Source of the DNA: Trebouxia sp. TZW2008
Taxonomy: Eukaryota > Chlorophyta > Trebouxiophyceae > Trebouxiales > Trebouxiaceae
Assembly: GCA_002118135.1 (NCBI GenBank)
Contig: BDIU01000109.1
Span: 1-64,000, forward strand
Length of the DNA: 64,000 nucleotides
Direction of reading: 5' to 3'
In this document: positions 46,401 through 56,106 of the stretch, piece after piece
Numbering within the stretch: the first letter of the stretch is position 1
Layout of the letters: every line of letters starts with the position of its first letter
Program-made: the position numbers and the translations under genes
Notes under the pieces: generated by a model
The model's database searches: none
What the model saw: the letters and a program-made list of their open reading frames with translations, nothing else
Told to the model about the DNA's origin: nothing

Positions 46401-47609
46401 TATGCTTATGCAGCAAAAGCATGTTCATGTCAATGGGAGTGTCTGTCGATTTGCCAGAGCATGCTTGCATTGTGCTTGTGAAGCAGAGCATGTTCAGCGG
46501 CTTGTCGACAGCTCTTGCACAGCCTTACTCACTTTGCAGCTGAAACAGCCACAAACCAAGAAGACTTTGCAGGTGATATGCCAGGGCTGTAACAGTGACG
46601 CATGCACCATGCCATGCACACTTGACTAGGCCCTGACTTGACAGAGAATCAATGCTCGTCTTGGCAATGGCAGTGATGGCAATGATCGCATCAGTGCTAG
46701 TTATGAATGTGATGAACAGAAAACACAGTGCCAGGATTCAATAACAATGCACAAAACAGCAACTGGTGAGAGTTTGTTGAATCTGGCTATTGAAGAGGGT
46801 AGTTTGCAAGTCACAGAGATGATACTTGTCTGCATACGCAGGCCTGAACTGTACTGTAATTTGTTGTGACATTCAGTATGACCACCAAAAAGTGATTGCA
46901 TACCATCAGAATTTCTTATGGCATGTCAAAGCTGGGGTGATACACAGATTGATTGTCTCTGTGCATGCTTACATTAGGCCAGGCACCTTTCTTGTTGAAA
47001 ACAGACTGCTGAGTAAAGTAGCTCTGTGAGCTGCAGAGTCATGCATGCTGCCATGGTGTGCTTGATGAATGCATTAGCAGCGATACATTGTCTCATCCTA
47101 CAGAGGATCTGCATGCTGGCAAGGTACGAAGAAGGAGTGCCAAGAGAACAATACCTTGGTCAAAAAGTTCATCCTTTAGAGGATCAGGCATCATACGCGC
47201 GATGTCATTCATGTAATCTGACTCACTGCTGCTGGAACGGCTGCCAGAACCAACATTCAGAGTCTCACCAAAGTCATCATCATCCTATAAGCAGGCAGAT
47301 GTACAACCTTCGTGATGCCCAGGTGTTTGTTGGGTTCAATGCAGAAGCCATAAGACAGAAGACAGCAGCATACGTCTATGGTGGAGCTCCTCCGCTTTGC
47401 GCGAGGGATGAAGGAAGACGCCCGTTGTGTGGATCTGTGAGAAATGCAAGACCTGCAAATAAGCAATCGTGTTGCTTCTGGCGCACCCCAAGTGGCGGTG
47501 AACAAGCCAAGTACCTGCTAGTGGATGCCACCAGCTTCTGCTGCCGCTCTCGCCGGGCGGCAAAGCTGCAACTTGCACTGCAAGTAGCGTTGATGCATGC
47601 AGACAGCAT
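37136..47609 (-). CDS. Gene B: acidic, probably plastid-targeted protein, unidentified
   Basis: Eleven exons join in phase to 637 residues: 47515-47609, 47374-47452, 47155-47284, 45213-45416, 44449-44540, 42433-42572, 41652-41751, 40931-41029, 40150-40260, 38370-38675 and 37136-37693. Residues 1-58 (start MLSACINATCSASCSFAARR) have no acids and many Ser/Arg, a strong plastid transit signature. The rest is hydrophilic and helical, with WTDWEKKFRHYIEEREFEPP, ETARQATIQADKQVDEMIDR and FPDGFRGNKLELVIHMF. The last exon encodes a very acidic tail with an in-frame duplication of EEEYSEGEAF-PEWE-KASEGPDGP. No catalytic motif is seen and I do not recognise the family; a plastid structural, nucleoid or ribosome-associated role is only a guess. 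Nearly every long intron carries copies of a neighbouring exon. The intron between exons 6 and 7 contains the assembly gap. Confidence 0.78.
37727..37820. repeat. GCACA/GCACG/GCGCA pentanucleotide array
   Basis: About 18 tandem five-base units of the form GC(A/G)C(A/G), beginning 34 bases upstream of the last exon of gene B (minus strand), within the intron. It is locally very GC- and CpG-rich in an otherwise CpG-poor intron. Confidence 0.88.
38690..39170 (-). repeat. Copies of gene B exon 10 start
   Basis: The exon start encoding EQASLRVDPVEEL (at 38675, after a GAATGCAG acceptor) recurs in part at about 38700-38740, 38765-38830, 38930-38955, 38975-39000 and 39025-39050. Most copies keep only the acceptor region and the first five or six codons. 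Confidence 0.7.
39885..40090 (-). repeat. Two copies of gene B exon 9
   Basis: The exon end encoding DRLPKSHRERILKKA (40150-40260) recurs at about 40020-40085 (DWLPKRHRDRILKKA, still open) and 39905-39960. Spacing is about 110-125 bases. The 39905 copy retains a GGTGAGC donor. Confidence 0.85.
41784..41816. other. Assembly gap of 33 Ns
   Basis: Thirty-three unknown bases inside a gene B intron, flanked by G-rich and GAGT-type simple sequence (to about 42060), which probably broke the assembly. Confidence 1.
41820..42060. repeat. GAGT/GAGC-rich low-complexity tract
   Basis: Loose tandem GTGAG/GAGC/GTTG units and G-rich runs next to the assembly gap, continuing as purine-rich sequence to about 42185. 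No coding potential is seen beyond the low-stop effect of the composition. Confidence 0.7.
42640..43150 (-). repeat. Four copies of gene B exon 6 5' half
   Basis: The exon segment encoding AGNDYAQVNAQATLAAF (42433-42572) recurs at about 42643-42710, 42843-42900, 42950-43020 and 43085-43155. The 42643 and 43085 units are near-identical over more than 100 bases (CAGCCTATTACAGTACGC is shared), suggesting a recent duplication. A copy of the exon's 3' end is at about 42270-42335. Confidence 0.85.
43310..43545 (+). mobile_element. LINE 3' end with CTG and ATT microsatellite tail
   Basis: GACTTGTGCCACACATACCT and ATATGCTGGAATATGTAG match the 3' end of the LINE fragment at 58592-58830. Here it runs into (CTG)n and then (ATT/ATG)n repeats, so the microsatellite probably grew from the element's simple-sequence tail. 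Confidence 0.7.
44560..44880 (-). repeat. Copies of gene B exon 5
   Basis: Diverged copies of the exon 44449-44540 and its TGTGCAG acceptor occur at about 44695-44760 and 44810-44875, alternating with a repeated GCAGCAGCAGATCAA segment. Confidence 0.72.
45545..45625 (-). repeat. Copy of gene B exon 4 start
   Basis: GSDQVDWDMERDLASRELKR is readable, a close copy of GSDQFDWDMERDLASRGGMR at the start of exon 45213-45416, about 195 bases upstream of it. Confidence 0.85.
46026..46500. repeat. Minisatellite, about 66-69 base unit
   Basis: Seven or so tandem units, the central three nearly identical, each with GCATGCTTGCATTGTGC and ATGTCTGTGAATTCACCAGC. The units of 69 bases keep a frame open on the plus strand, but codon changes are not biased to third positions, and it lies in an intron of gene B, so it is not called coding. 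Confidence 0.8.
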
Positions 47610-47709
47610 CGCGATAAAGTTTCCTTCTCACAAACGTCAGCAACTGATCAACATGCTCGACAGCGCACCTGTAACGCCTGCAACTCGCAGTTGGTCTCGG
47701 AGCGAAAGG
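47610..47709. promoter_or_regulatory. Candidate short bidirectional promoter, genes B / C
   Basis: 100 bases separate the gene B start (minus) from the best candidate gene C start at 47710 (plus), inside a CpG-rich stretch (47380-48190). If the gene C start is wrong, the interval is longer. Confidence 0.35.
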
Positions 47710-50700
47710 ATGAGTTGTGTGCTACTGCCTCGCGCCAGATCCCACCAACCGCTGTTTCCTCGTGTCGACGTGCGCAGTACCTGCGTGGTAAGACGAAGTG
47801 CTCGTGCTTGCGGCGCAGTGGCTCGGCACCACCTCCTCGACAGTGTAAAGTGCAGTCCTTCTTGGAAAACAAAGCAAGTATGGACCGTCTTCTACGATTT
47901 GCGTGCACACTTGCCATAATGTTACAGTCAACACAGTTCGCTAGATCGACGCGATCAGACGACATGCCGCGCTTGGTACTTGCGTCAGACGCTGATCACG
48001 AGGTGACCACCCTCGTCAACACTCCGACCCACGAAGCAGTTGGCGCAGCCGATGGCCAGATGATCAGATGGGGCCTCGGATCACAATTCCAGTTCGCTGA
48101 ACTCGCAGGTTCGGGTTTTTGCTCGGTTTTTTCCGTGAAGGCCAGTTCTGCAAGACGAACCCTCGACGTCAGCTCACACATGCCCAGAACCACTTGCTTC
48201 TGACAGTCTCCTCATTGCGCAGATACAGCAACAGACCTGCAAGAAGCACTGGACTCACTGCATGACTACTCAGCTGTTGTGGTGGTTCTACCAGGCCTCA
48301 GCCCACCCAACAGGTGTCTCCTTGCGGCAGCTTTGCACTCAGCAGTGCACTCACGGCATGCTGCAGCATCTTGCCCGCATCTGTGCCGAGTGATCAGCTG
48401 CTCTGAAGTCTTTGTCACGCTCAAATTGATCTGAAAATGAGGCCATGGAGCAGCAGCATCTTGCCCACACCTGTGCTGAGTGGGCAGCTGCTCTAAAGTC
48501 TTTGCCACGCTCAAATTGATCTGAAAGTGAGGCCATGGAGCAGCCATTGCTGGACAGATTGACACACATTTTCATCACCAGTGTCAAAGCACTGTAGCCC
48601 ACTGCACAATATCTATGGTCGAGATCTATGCTGTGACTGTCCGACCCTATCTAGCCTCAATGCTGTCACTTCTCAAGACAGTGGTAGAGTTTGAATGGTT
48701 TTGAAAATGTGAGCTTGGTTAGCGGAGACATTTTTGAACGTTGAGCATTCAATACAGGAAGAACGCCACAGAAAGTGCTTTGATCTTATGCGTACTGGCA
48801 TGAGCATGTCTGGGAAGCGACGGCATAATCACAACCTTACTGTGATGCAGACCTTCAAATGAGACCAGGCCTCAGTTTCTGACGCTGCTGAATGGCAATC
48901 ACACAGAGCAGTTGGCCACACTGCTGCCAATCGGAGCAATCAACACAGCTGCAGCATCAGCGTCAAGACTTTTTGGCAGATCTCTGTACCCTTTCAGGTA
49001 CAGTGACTTCCCTTTGAAAAAGACTGCAGTGATTAGGAATTTGTCTTGATCATGGATTGCTCTAGTTGAGAGATGCCCATTGCAGTCAGAATACAGGGAC
49101 TGTTTCTTGATTGCATTGTCCTTACAATAAGTGTCCTTACAGTGAGAACTTGCTGTACTTTGAGGGAACCAATTAGTCTTGCAAACTTTGCCTCTGCCTG
49201 AATCCCTTGTCATGATAGCATTACCTCTTGCACTGTCCATGATACAAGCTAGGTCTAAGTGCCGCCTGCTTTTGTGCATGCAGCCTGCAATGTGCGCATC
49301 ACAGCATGGCTTTCTTTTTGTGCATTGGCACAACATGGCATTCATGACAGCAAGACAGCATAAAGAATGCCATGCTGTGTGAATGCATGATGATGACACC
49401 ATGCTGTGATGCGCATGTGTCAGGCTGCATTCACACAAGGTCCCAACTGTCAGACACATATGCAGTAAACTCTCCTTGTAAGGACATTTGATATAAGGAC
49501 AATCTTGATGCAAGGACAACGCCATTGGTAACCAATCACCGCTTTCCGACTGCAGTGATCCCTCTGAGTAAGGACTATTAGATGTAAGGACACATTTCTT
49601 GGTAAACAAAGCAGTCGTTACAAAGAGAGTCTCCTGTAACAGGTATGCTGTACCCTCATGCATTCACATAGCAGTTCAAGCCTCAGACATACATTGGTAG
49701 CAGTGCTAGGTCATCATACATCCATGAAACATGACAAGCCCCCGACACATACAACAGCGATGGTACATCCTTGTGCGGTCACACGCTGTGACAGGTTCCA
49801 GAGATACACAGCAAAGCAAGGCTTTCTTGGTGTGCATGCATACAACTTCTGAAGTGTGCACAGCAGGGCACTAACACTTTGCTAGAACAATGCTTAGTTT
49901 TCCTCTTTTCTTTTCTTTTCTTTTCTTTTTCTTTCTTTTCTTTTCAAGGCTTAGGGCTTGTGCTGCAGAGGGATGTGTAGTGGCATACCTGCTACAGAGA
50001 GCGCCACCTTTCAGAAGGTTTTGAACTTGATACCATTACTGCGTGTATTACTACCGTACTCCCCAGCATACAATGGCACAGGATAACAGCCCTGCATTGC
50101 TTGTGATCATACAGTTGAATCCTGTTGCTGTGGCACATCTGCAGAGCCGTGACAATCTTCATGCACATGTCATGCCAAAGACTGACAATAGTGGCTTTGT
50201 CAAGCGTTCAACTAACAGCTCTGAACTATACAGGTTGCTGTGCTGTAACGCGCTGGCAGCGTGTGGCAGGCACATGCAATGCTCAGCTTAGAGTCGTACT
50301 GTCGTTCCAAATTCTACCTTAGGCCATTGATGCAGGCCTGATGTTATGCTTGCAGGCTGCAAGTGGTGAAAATTGACAAAGCCCCTCACCATGGTCCCTG
50401 GGTGGTGTACCATGTCTCATCTGGTTGTCTACTGCTTCACAATTTTGCAGGCTGCAGATTGTGAGATCTGACAATGCCCCTGACCATGGTCCTTGGGTTG
50501 TGTGCAATTGTGCATCTGGCACTGTATACTGCTTCACCGTCATGATATGGCCGCATGCAATGATCTATGCGCAGGCTGTTTGTGATCCCAGCTTGTACCT
50601 TGGTCAATCAACGCAGGCCTGACGCAATGCTTGCAGGCTACAAGTGATGAAATTTGACAGAGCCCCTGACCATGGTGCTTGGGTTATGTGCAATTGTCCA

Positions 50701-53659
50701 TCTGGCACCGTGGACTGCTTCACCGTCATATGATGGCTGCATGCAATGACCCAAGTGCAGGCTGTTTGTGATCCCAGCTTGTACCTTGGTCAATCAACGC
50801 AGGCCTGACGCAATGCTTGCAGGCTACAAGTGATGAAATTTGACAGAGCCCCTGACCACGGTGCTTGGGTTATGTGCAATTGTCCATCTGGCACCGTAGA
50901 CTGCTTCATCGTCATGATATGGCCGCATGCAATGATCCATGCGCAGGCTGTTTGTGATCCCAGCTTGTAACTTGGTCAATCAACGCAGGCCTGACGCAAT
51001 GCTTGCAGGCTGCAAGTGGTGAACTTTGACAAGACCTCTGGTCATGGTCCATGGGTGGCATATAATGTTTTCTCTGGCACTGTATACTGTTTCCACATCA
51101 TAATATGGCTGCGTGCATGAAGCACATGCAGGCTCTTTGGTTTTGCACCTTGTTCAACTAGTGCAGGCCTGATGCAGTTCCTGCAGGCTGCAAGTGATGG
51201 CATTTGACAAGGCCTCTGACCATGGTCCCTGGGTTGCGTATCATGTCCCAGCTTGCACGGTACACTGCTTCGGCATCAGGTCATGACTGCATTTGCAATG
51301 ACCCACATACAGGCTGTCTGGCTAATGCAGGTCTGATGCAATGCTTGCAGGCTGCAAGTGGTGACCTTTGACAAAACCCCTGACCATGGTCCTTGGGTGG
51401 TGTATCATGTTCCATCTGGCACTGTATGCCTGGACAAAAGGTCAGTTGGCTCACAATAGGACACGCATATCATGAATACATAGATGTCTCCTTTCCTAGT
51501 TTGGAGCAAAGGGATAGATCATGCCTCTGTACGTTACATGTATTGCTTGGAACCTTACAGTCCTTGTATCACTGAATGTCTGGACAAAGGGTCAGTCCAC
51601 TCACGGTATTACATCTCCATCAATGCTTTTACAGCTGTTTGCAAGAGCATTACGAAGATGTAGTACCGTGCCACCTCACACTGAGTCGCTGCTCCACTGT
51701 TGCCCTGCATCAATGCTGTTTCTTTGAAGAGAAACATGTTTGACATGCAGTATCTTGGACAAGATGCAAGAACTGCCATCCAGCTTGGCTACCAACATAG
51801 AAGCCTTTGCTAGCCAGCTTTTCAAACATCTTCCAACAGTGCCATTGGCTAACGACCAACAGGTGCATCTCCATGGCTTGTTAGAACACTGACAACAACA
51901 ATGATGATACTAATCTTCAATTCCTCGCACATCTTCTTAAAGCACTGTTTGCCTTTGGTCAAAGTGTATGAACCATACACTCTGCTGATAATACAGGTCA
52001 TCGCATTTGCATTGCACACTCTGCTGTGGAACAGATGATGAAAGGCTGGTTGCGTTGCATGCTTGGCAGAAGCAGCCGTGAGTTTCTGCTTGACTCCTGC
52101 CAAGGTTTACATGACTTTGCTGTTGGGTGCTTGAGGCAGTAAAAAATCCACTATTTGTATAAGTGTCTTGTGTGCAGCAGGCTGAACATGTTGCTTACAT
52201 GGCAGAAACATTCAGCATAGCTGCTGCTGCAGCTGCAAGCCTTGCACTGGCCAGTCAGACCCCCCTTTGGTACTGCATAGGCTGCCCCATAGTACTGGGA
52301 ACGCTATTTCAGTTTTGCTTTGGGAGCTAGTGTATCAATGTCTTGTATGCTGCAGGCTGGAGAGATTGCACACTTAGCAGAAGATTTCAACACAGTCGCT
52401 GCTGCAGCTGCAAGCCTTGCGCTTGCCAGTCAGATCCCCCTTACGTCCTGTATAGGCTGCCCATCAGTACTAGGAATGCTGATTCCCTTGCCTTAAATTT
52501 TGATTTGTGAGCTATTGTATAGTTGTTTTGAATGCTGCAGGCTGGGAATATTGGTTGCTTGGCAGAAGCATTCAGCACAATTGCTGCTGCAGCCACATGC
52601 ACTTGCACTTGCCAATCAGGGTCCAATTCGGTTCTACATAGGCTGCCCATTGTCATTGGTGAAGCTCGTGATAGAAGCAATCTCTTTTGTGCTGCAGGCT
52701 GGTAACGTTGCTTACTTGGCAGAAGCTTTCAGCACAGCTGCTGCTGCAGCTGCAAGTCTTGCGCTTGCCAGTCAGATTCCCCTTTGGTTCTGCATCGGCT
52801 GCCCAATAGTACTGGGAATGCTGCTCCCATTTGCCTTCAATTTTGGTTTGGGAGCCATTGCTGATGAACTATGCACATACTACAGTCTTCCTGCTGATGA
52901 ATGCACACAACTCTGGTAAGCTCTGCGCCTTCTGCATTTTAACCTTGGCCGGAAATGCTGTCAGACTACCTAACCTTTTTCTGAAGCCTTTCTCTGAAGT
53001 TTAGGCAAACATGAGCAAAAGAAAATTTTCTAGATGCAATATGCCTCTTTTGCATCTGAATGGCCAGTTGTGTTGCATCTAATAAGTACAGATGTAACAA
53101 CTGTGCAGCATCTTGTGGTTTGGCTTTGCAGCAATCAGCAATGCAATGTTGAGTGGTAACTGCCACATTCATGCGTGAGAATGCTGGTACGTTGTTGACA
53201 GAGGCATATTCTGTTGATGCAGGTACAGCGTTTTTGCTTCGGCAATGATTCTGTCGTTTGCATCAGTTATCCCAATCGTCAGCATCTGCAAATTAGCGCA
53301 ATGCGCAAAGCTTGCCAGTGAGCATGCCTCTTATCTTGCCCCCTAGAGTTTTTGTGACATATTTTTTGCCTGTTGATGCAGGTTCAGCGCCTTAGCTTTG
53401 GCGAAAATTCTATCGTTTGCGTCAGTCATTCCAGTCATCAGCATCTGTAGACTAGCATAATTTGCAAAGCATTTGCAGTATGCATGCCTTGCTTTCTAGC
53501 CACTGCACTTTTTGTGACATAGTCATCCTCTGGTGATGCAGGTACAGCGCCTTTGCTCTGGCAATGATCCTGTCCTTTGCATCAGTCATCCCCATCGTCA
53601 GCATCTGCAAACTGGCGCAATGCGCAAAGCATTCCAGCCCCAGTCCAAGCTTGTCATAA
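47710..53659 (+). CDS. Gene C: unidentified membrane protein with repeated exons
   Basis: Well-supported exons are 48223-48313 (LQEALDSLHDYSAVVVVLPG), a seven-copy exon set at 50356-51440 (HGPWVVYHVPSGTV), 51751-51862 (MQELPSSLATNIEAFASQLF), 52698-52915 and 53542-53659 (stop). The last two join in phase and encode three to four hydrophobic helices: IPLWFCIGCPIVLGMLLPFAF, FNFGLGAIADELC and YSAFALAMILSFASVIPIVS. A candidate first exon from ATG 47710 encodes a basic, Ser/Arg-rich leader starting MSCVLLPRARSHQ, like a plastid transit peptide, but its junction to 48223 is unresolved. Which of the seven copies is spliced, and how it joins 51751, is also unknown. I do not recognise the family. It may be an organelle or endomembrane integral protein. 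It is tail-to-tail with gene F. Confidence 0.62.
48360..48560. repeat. Two tandem units of about 90 bases
   Basis: TTTG(T/C)CACGCTCAAATTGATC and TGAGGCCATGGAGCAGC recur in two adjacent units with only a few differences, in an intron of gene C. Coding status is unclear. Confidence 0.8.
49463..49636. mobile_element. Small inverted-repeat element, pogo/Tigger-like MITE
   Basis: The ends CAG(T)A(A)ACTCTC(C)TTGTAA(G)GAC at 49463-49485 and the reverse complement of 49614-49636 agree at 18 of 23 positions. The interior has repeated TAAGGACA motifs. It is 174 bases long and non-coding. The CAG start and TAAGGACA runs are like pogo/Tigger ends, by memory. A solo end of the same family is at about 49108-49155 and a weaker one at about 7996-8045. 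Confidence 0.6.
49902..49945. repeat. CTTTT microsatellite
   Basis: About nine CTTTT units with minor breaks, in an intron of gene C. Confidence 0.9.
50340..51440 (+). repeat. Seven tandem copies of a gene C exon plus intron
   Basis: Units of about 185 bases each carry a TTGCAG acceptor, then an exon reading LQV(V/M)xFDKAPDHGPWVVY. Exons begin at about 50356, 50456, 50637, 50823, 51008, 51190 and 51351. The 50637 and 50823 units differ at roughly 5% of sites, while the others are more diverged. Most copies keep the frame through HGPWV. Confidence 0.92.
52181..52640 (+). repeat. Three copies of gene C membrane exon 52698-52915
   Basis: Copies begin at 52181, 52356 and 52541, each after a TGCAG acceptor. 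All show the AEAFSTAAAAAASLALASQ block and the following IGCP region, in varying states of decay, at 157-185 base spacing. Confidence 0.9.
53223..53465 (+). repeat. Two copies of gene C last exon
   Basis: Copies of the exon start (YSAFALAMILSFASVIPIVS) begin at 53223 and 53382, both with a GATGCAG acceptor and about 160-base spacing. Both stay open for over 25 codons; only the copy at 53542 reaches the CAKHSSPSPSLS end. Confidence 0.88.
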
Positions 53660-54012
53660 CATCAAAGACTGATTTCTTCCAACACTGTCTCCCAAGCAGT
53701 CTGAGCCTGTCATGACACTAGAGGCAGGCACTTCCAACAGCAAGCTACAACTGTATGTCCATGCAAGCAGTTCAAGGTTTTACTCACTCCTGTCAAGAGC
53801 CCTGTTGCCATTGCAAGCCTGTCAATTCACCTCAGACAGGGTTTTCACAGCAGTCCTGGAGCATTGCCACTCAAGCAGTTGTCACGTTTGAGGCAGGCAT
53901 TCTAGGAACAGAAAATCAAAACGTTTCAGCTGTTAGGCATATTGGCATGTTCTCATGGCATGAACAGGCAGCCTGAATTTGCATCAGGGAGCAATTTGGG
54001 CAGACATTGCCT

Positions 54013-55480
54013 TCAGAGCTGCACTTTCGAGCCGCACAGCAGGCGTCCAAAAGGGGCCAGACCGAGTACATCAGAAAAGCTGTCAGGCGTCGTACTACGT
54101 AGCAGAAACTCCTGTGAGAAAAGCAACATGGGAACAGACTGTACATGTGTATCATAGTGGCGGTCTCAGCAGTTGATACGAGTTGGCGCCAGCAGGCGCA
54201 AGCAAGCGGCTGCTTGTGTTGCGCAGTCATTTACTGTCATAGTGACCAGATATGTGGATGATGCATTGCTTGGGATTTCTGCAGAGCGGGGCCTCTTGAG
54301 CCCATCAAAGAATTTGCTGCAACGTATCTGTACCAATATTATCCGTGTTGTACGTTTTTGGTGTAGCATGTGTGTACATTGTTTTCACCAAGTTCTTCTC
54401 CCTGAAAAACAGTAGGAGCACTGCACCTTGATGCGGTATGGCTTGCATGCTTTTCTAGCCTGAACTGCAACAACTTTTGACATCATTGTTGACAAGAGTG
54501 GTCGAAGGGAGAAGCAAGATACAGAACTCTGTCCAATTAGTACTGCACCAACTCTCCATATGCAAATGCACCAATGAGTCAAAGAGCTTTGAAATTTCAC
54601 AGCATTTGCAGCAAGCGCTTTCATTTCTTGAAGCAGGCAGTCTGCTGTCATGCTACACCGTGCTAGTTTTGTTGATTGTGCTGTGGCCGACGCTGCAAAG
54701 CCTAAGGCAGATTGCCAGGTCAACACCCACAGCATGTCCAAGACAAGTAAATGGAGATGCAACTGCAGTCAGTAATTTGATGGGGCTTGCAAAGCCCTTT
54801 ATTCTCCTCAGATGTCTACGCTGGCTCTCTACTTCAACTTGCTGCTCAGTTCCCTGCAGAACAAGCTGCCAAGCTGCAGACCTGCTCCTGTACATCGAAA
54901 TCACTGACAAGAGTTCTGCTGCTGAGAATGCCCACAGCTGTTGGTGCCAGGAGAGCTATGTTGCCGCTGCTGCCTAGCCAATCAGCAGCAATCTAGACCA
55001 TTATCAACAGCAGCTGAGCCAATCCTGACAGGTTGTGCATCCTGTTTTGCTCATATTTGCAGGACTGCTCTCAGCAGCTGAGGCAGGCAGTGCTGTTCAG
55101 AGATGACAGCTGTGACATCCACTGCTTCCGCTACCGTGTGACAGCTTGAATTGCAGGTGTGCTTGTGCAAAAGGGATGTGCAGAGAACATGGCTTTGCTG
55201 CAGGTCTGTGGGGACTGGTTGTGTAATGGGCTCTGCAATCAGCTTGCTTAAAGCGGCCACCCCTTTTGTTGCACAAGGTCAATGCGCTTCTGCAGTAATT
55301 CACGACCTGCAGCAGCAGTTTTGTCAGTCTGCATTGGAGTACCTGCTGTTACAGCTTGTGTGGCTGCTTAGACGTGGTGCATTGGCCACGATGTAGAGCG
55401 CACAAAAGAGGGGTTGACCTGCTACTGATCACTTCGATCAGAGTCAGACCTCGCCGGCAGGCGTCGCAGCGACCGCATAG
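54013..55480 (-). CDS. Gene F: unidentified, minus strand, partly resolved
   Basis: Two terminal exons are well supported: 54247-54316 (KFFDGLKRPRSAEIPSNASS) and 54013-54111 (EFLLRSTTPDSFSDVLGLAP, then a stop). They join in phase 0 with CTG|GTCACT and CACAG|GAG boundaries. Upstream blocks with coding character on the same strand include one at about 54795-54870 (EVESQRRHLRRIKGF) and one at about 55070-55150. The GC- and CpG-rich stretch at 55400-55600 is a likely 5' end, with a short ATG exon near 55470 (MRSLRRLPAR) as one candidate start. The middle exons are unresolved, and plus-strand readings of the same region compete. I do not recognise the product. Neighbours: tail-to-tail with gene C, and downstream of the HECT gene in the same direction. 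Confidence 0.5.
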
Positions 55481-55792
55481 AGCGGCTCTTGCACGACAGG
55501 GCTGCGCATCAGGCCTCAGCGCATGCTGCAGCACGGCTGCTGTCACTGTGCGGACGGTGCAGTGTCGTTTACGCTTCGCCAGCCCGCAACCTAGGGGTTT
55601 CTGCCACCCATAGCTGCTGCTTGTATTGTTCTGTTGGCAGCGTATTTATAGAATCAACATTCCAAGTATTCATTGCCCATCAGCAGCTCAGTCTGATGGC
55701 CAAACAGCAGTATCTGCCTAACATGTTGCTCAGCATGGCCCCCCCTTGCCTACAAAAGCCCCTCCTCGCCCAGCCGCCCACACCAGCCCACC

Positions 55793-55856
55793 TGCCGACA
55801 CGAGCCCACCATGAAAGCCCACCATGAAAGCCCACTATGAAAGCCCACCATGGCCC
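55793..55856. repeat. Short GCCCACCATGAAA tandem repeat
   Basis: Four units of AGCCCACCATGAA with small changes, in the interval between gene F and the HECT gene. No gene is seen in 55600-56106. Confidence 0.8.
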
Positions 55857-56106
55857 ACAAGAGCCAATGGACCACCAGCCTACCAGCGCTCAAAATCACC
55901 AAACCCCTGAGACAAGTTGCAGTGCTGGCACAATAGGGCAAGCAAAGGCATAGCTCAGGGGCATACATATAAACAAAGTATATTACTTATTATAAGAGGT
56001 GTCGACAGGAGGAGCAATACACAGGAAGCTTTCCAGTTTGTACTGCTTTCAGCACTGTTTGCAACAAGACAAGACATGCCTGTACTCTGGTCATGGTGTC
56101 AAGTAG

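Noticed and set aside
46026..46500. CRISPR array or repeat protein
   Set aside because: Units are head-to-tail without unique spacers, in a eukaryotic intron, with no codon-position bias.
47026..47919. 297-codon plus-strand open frame
   Set aside because: It runs across three phase-consistent exons of gene B on the other strand (47155-47284, 47374-47452, 47515-47609) and has no protein-like motif. Only its last part, from ATG 47710, is kept as a candidate gene C leader.
48899..49663. 254-codon minus-strand open frame
   Set aside because: It crosses the inverted-repeat element and the solo element end, its composition is Cys/His-rich as in other TGCA-driven false frames here, and it lacks splice context.
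52500..52919. 139-codon plus-strand frame as a stand-alone membrane protein
   Set aside because: It joins an exon copy, intron and the true exon 52698-52915; the splice sites and the in-phase last exon show it belongs to gene C.
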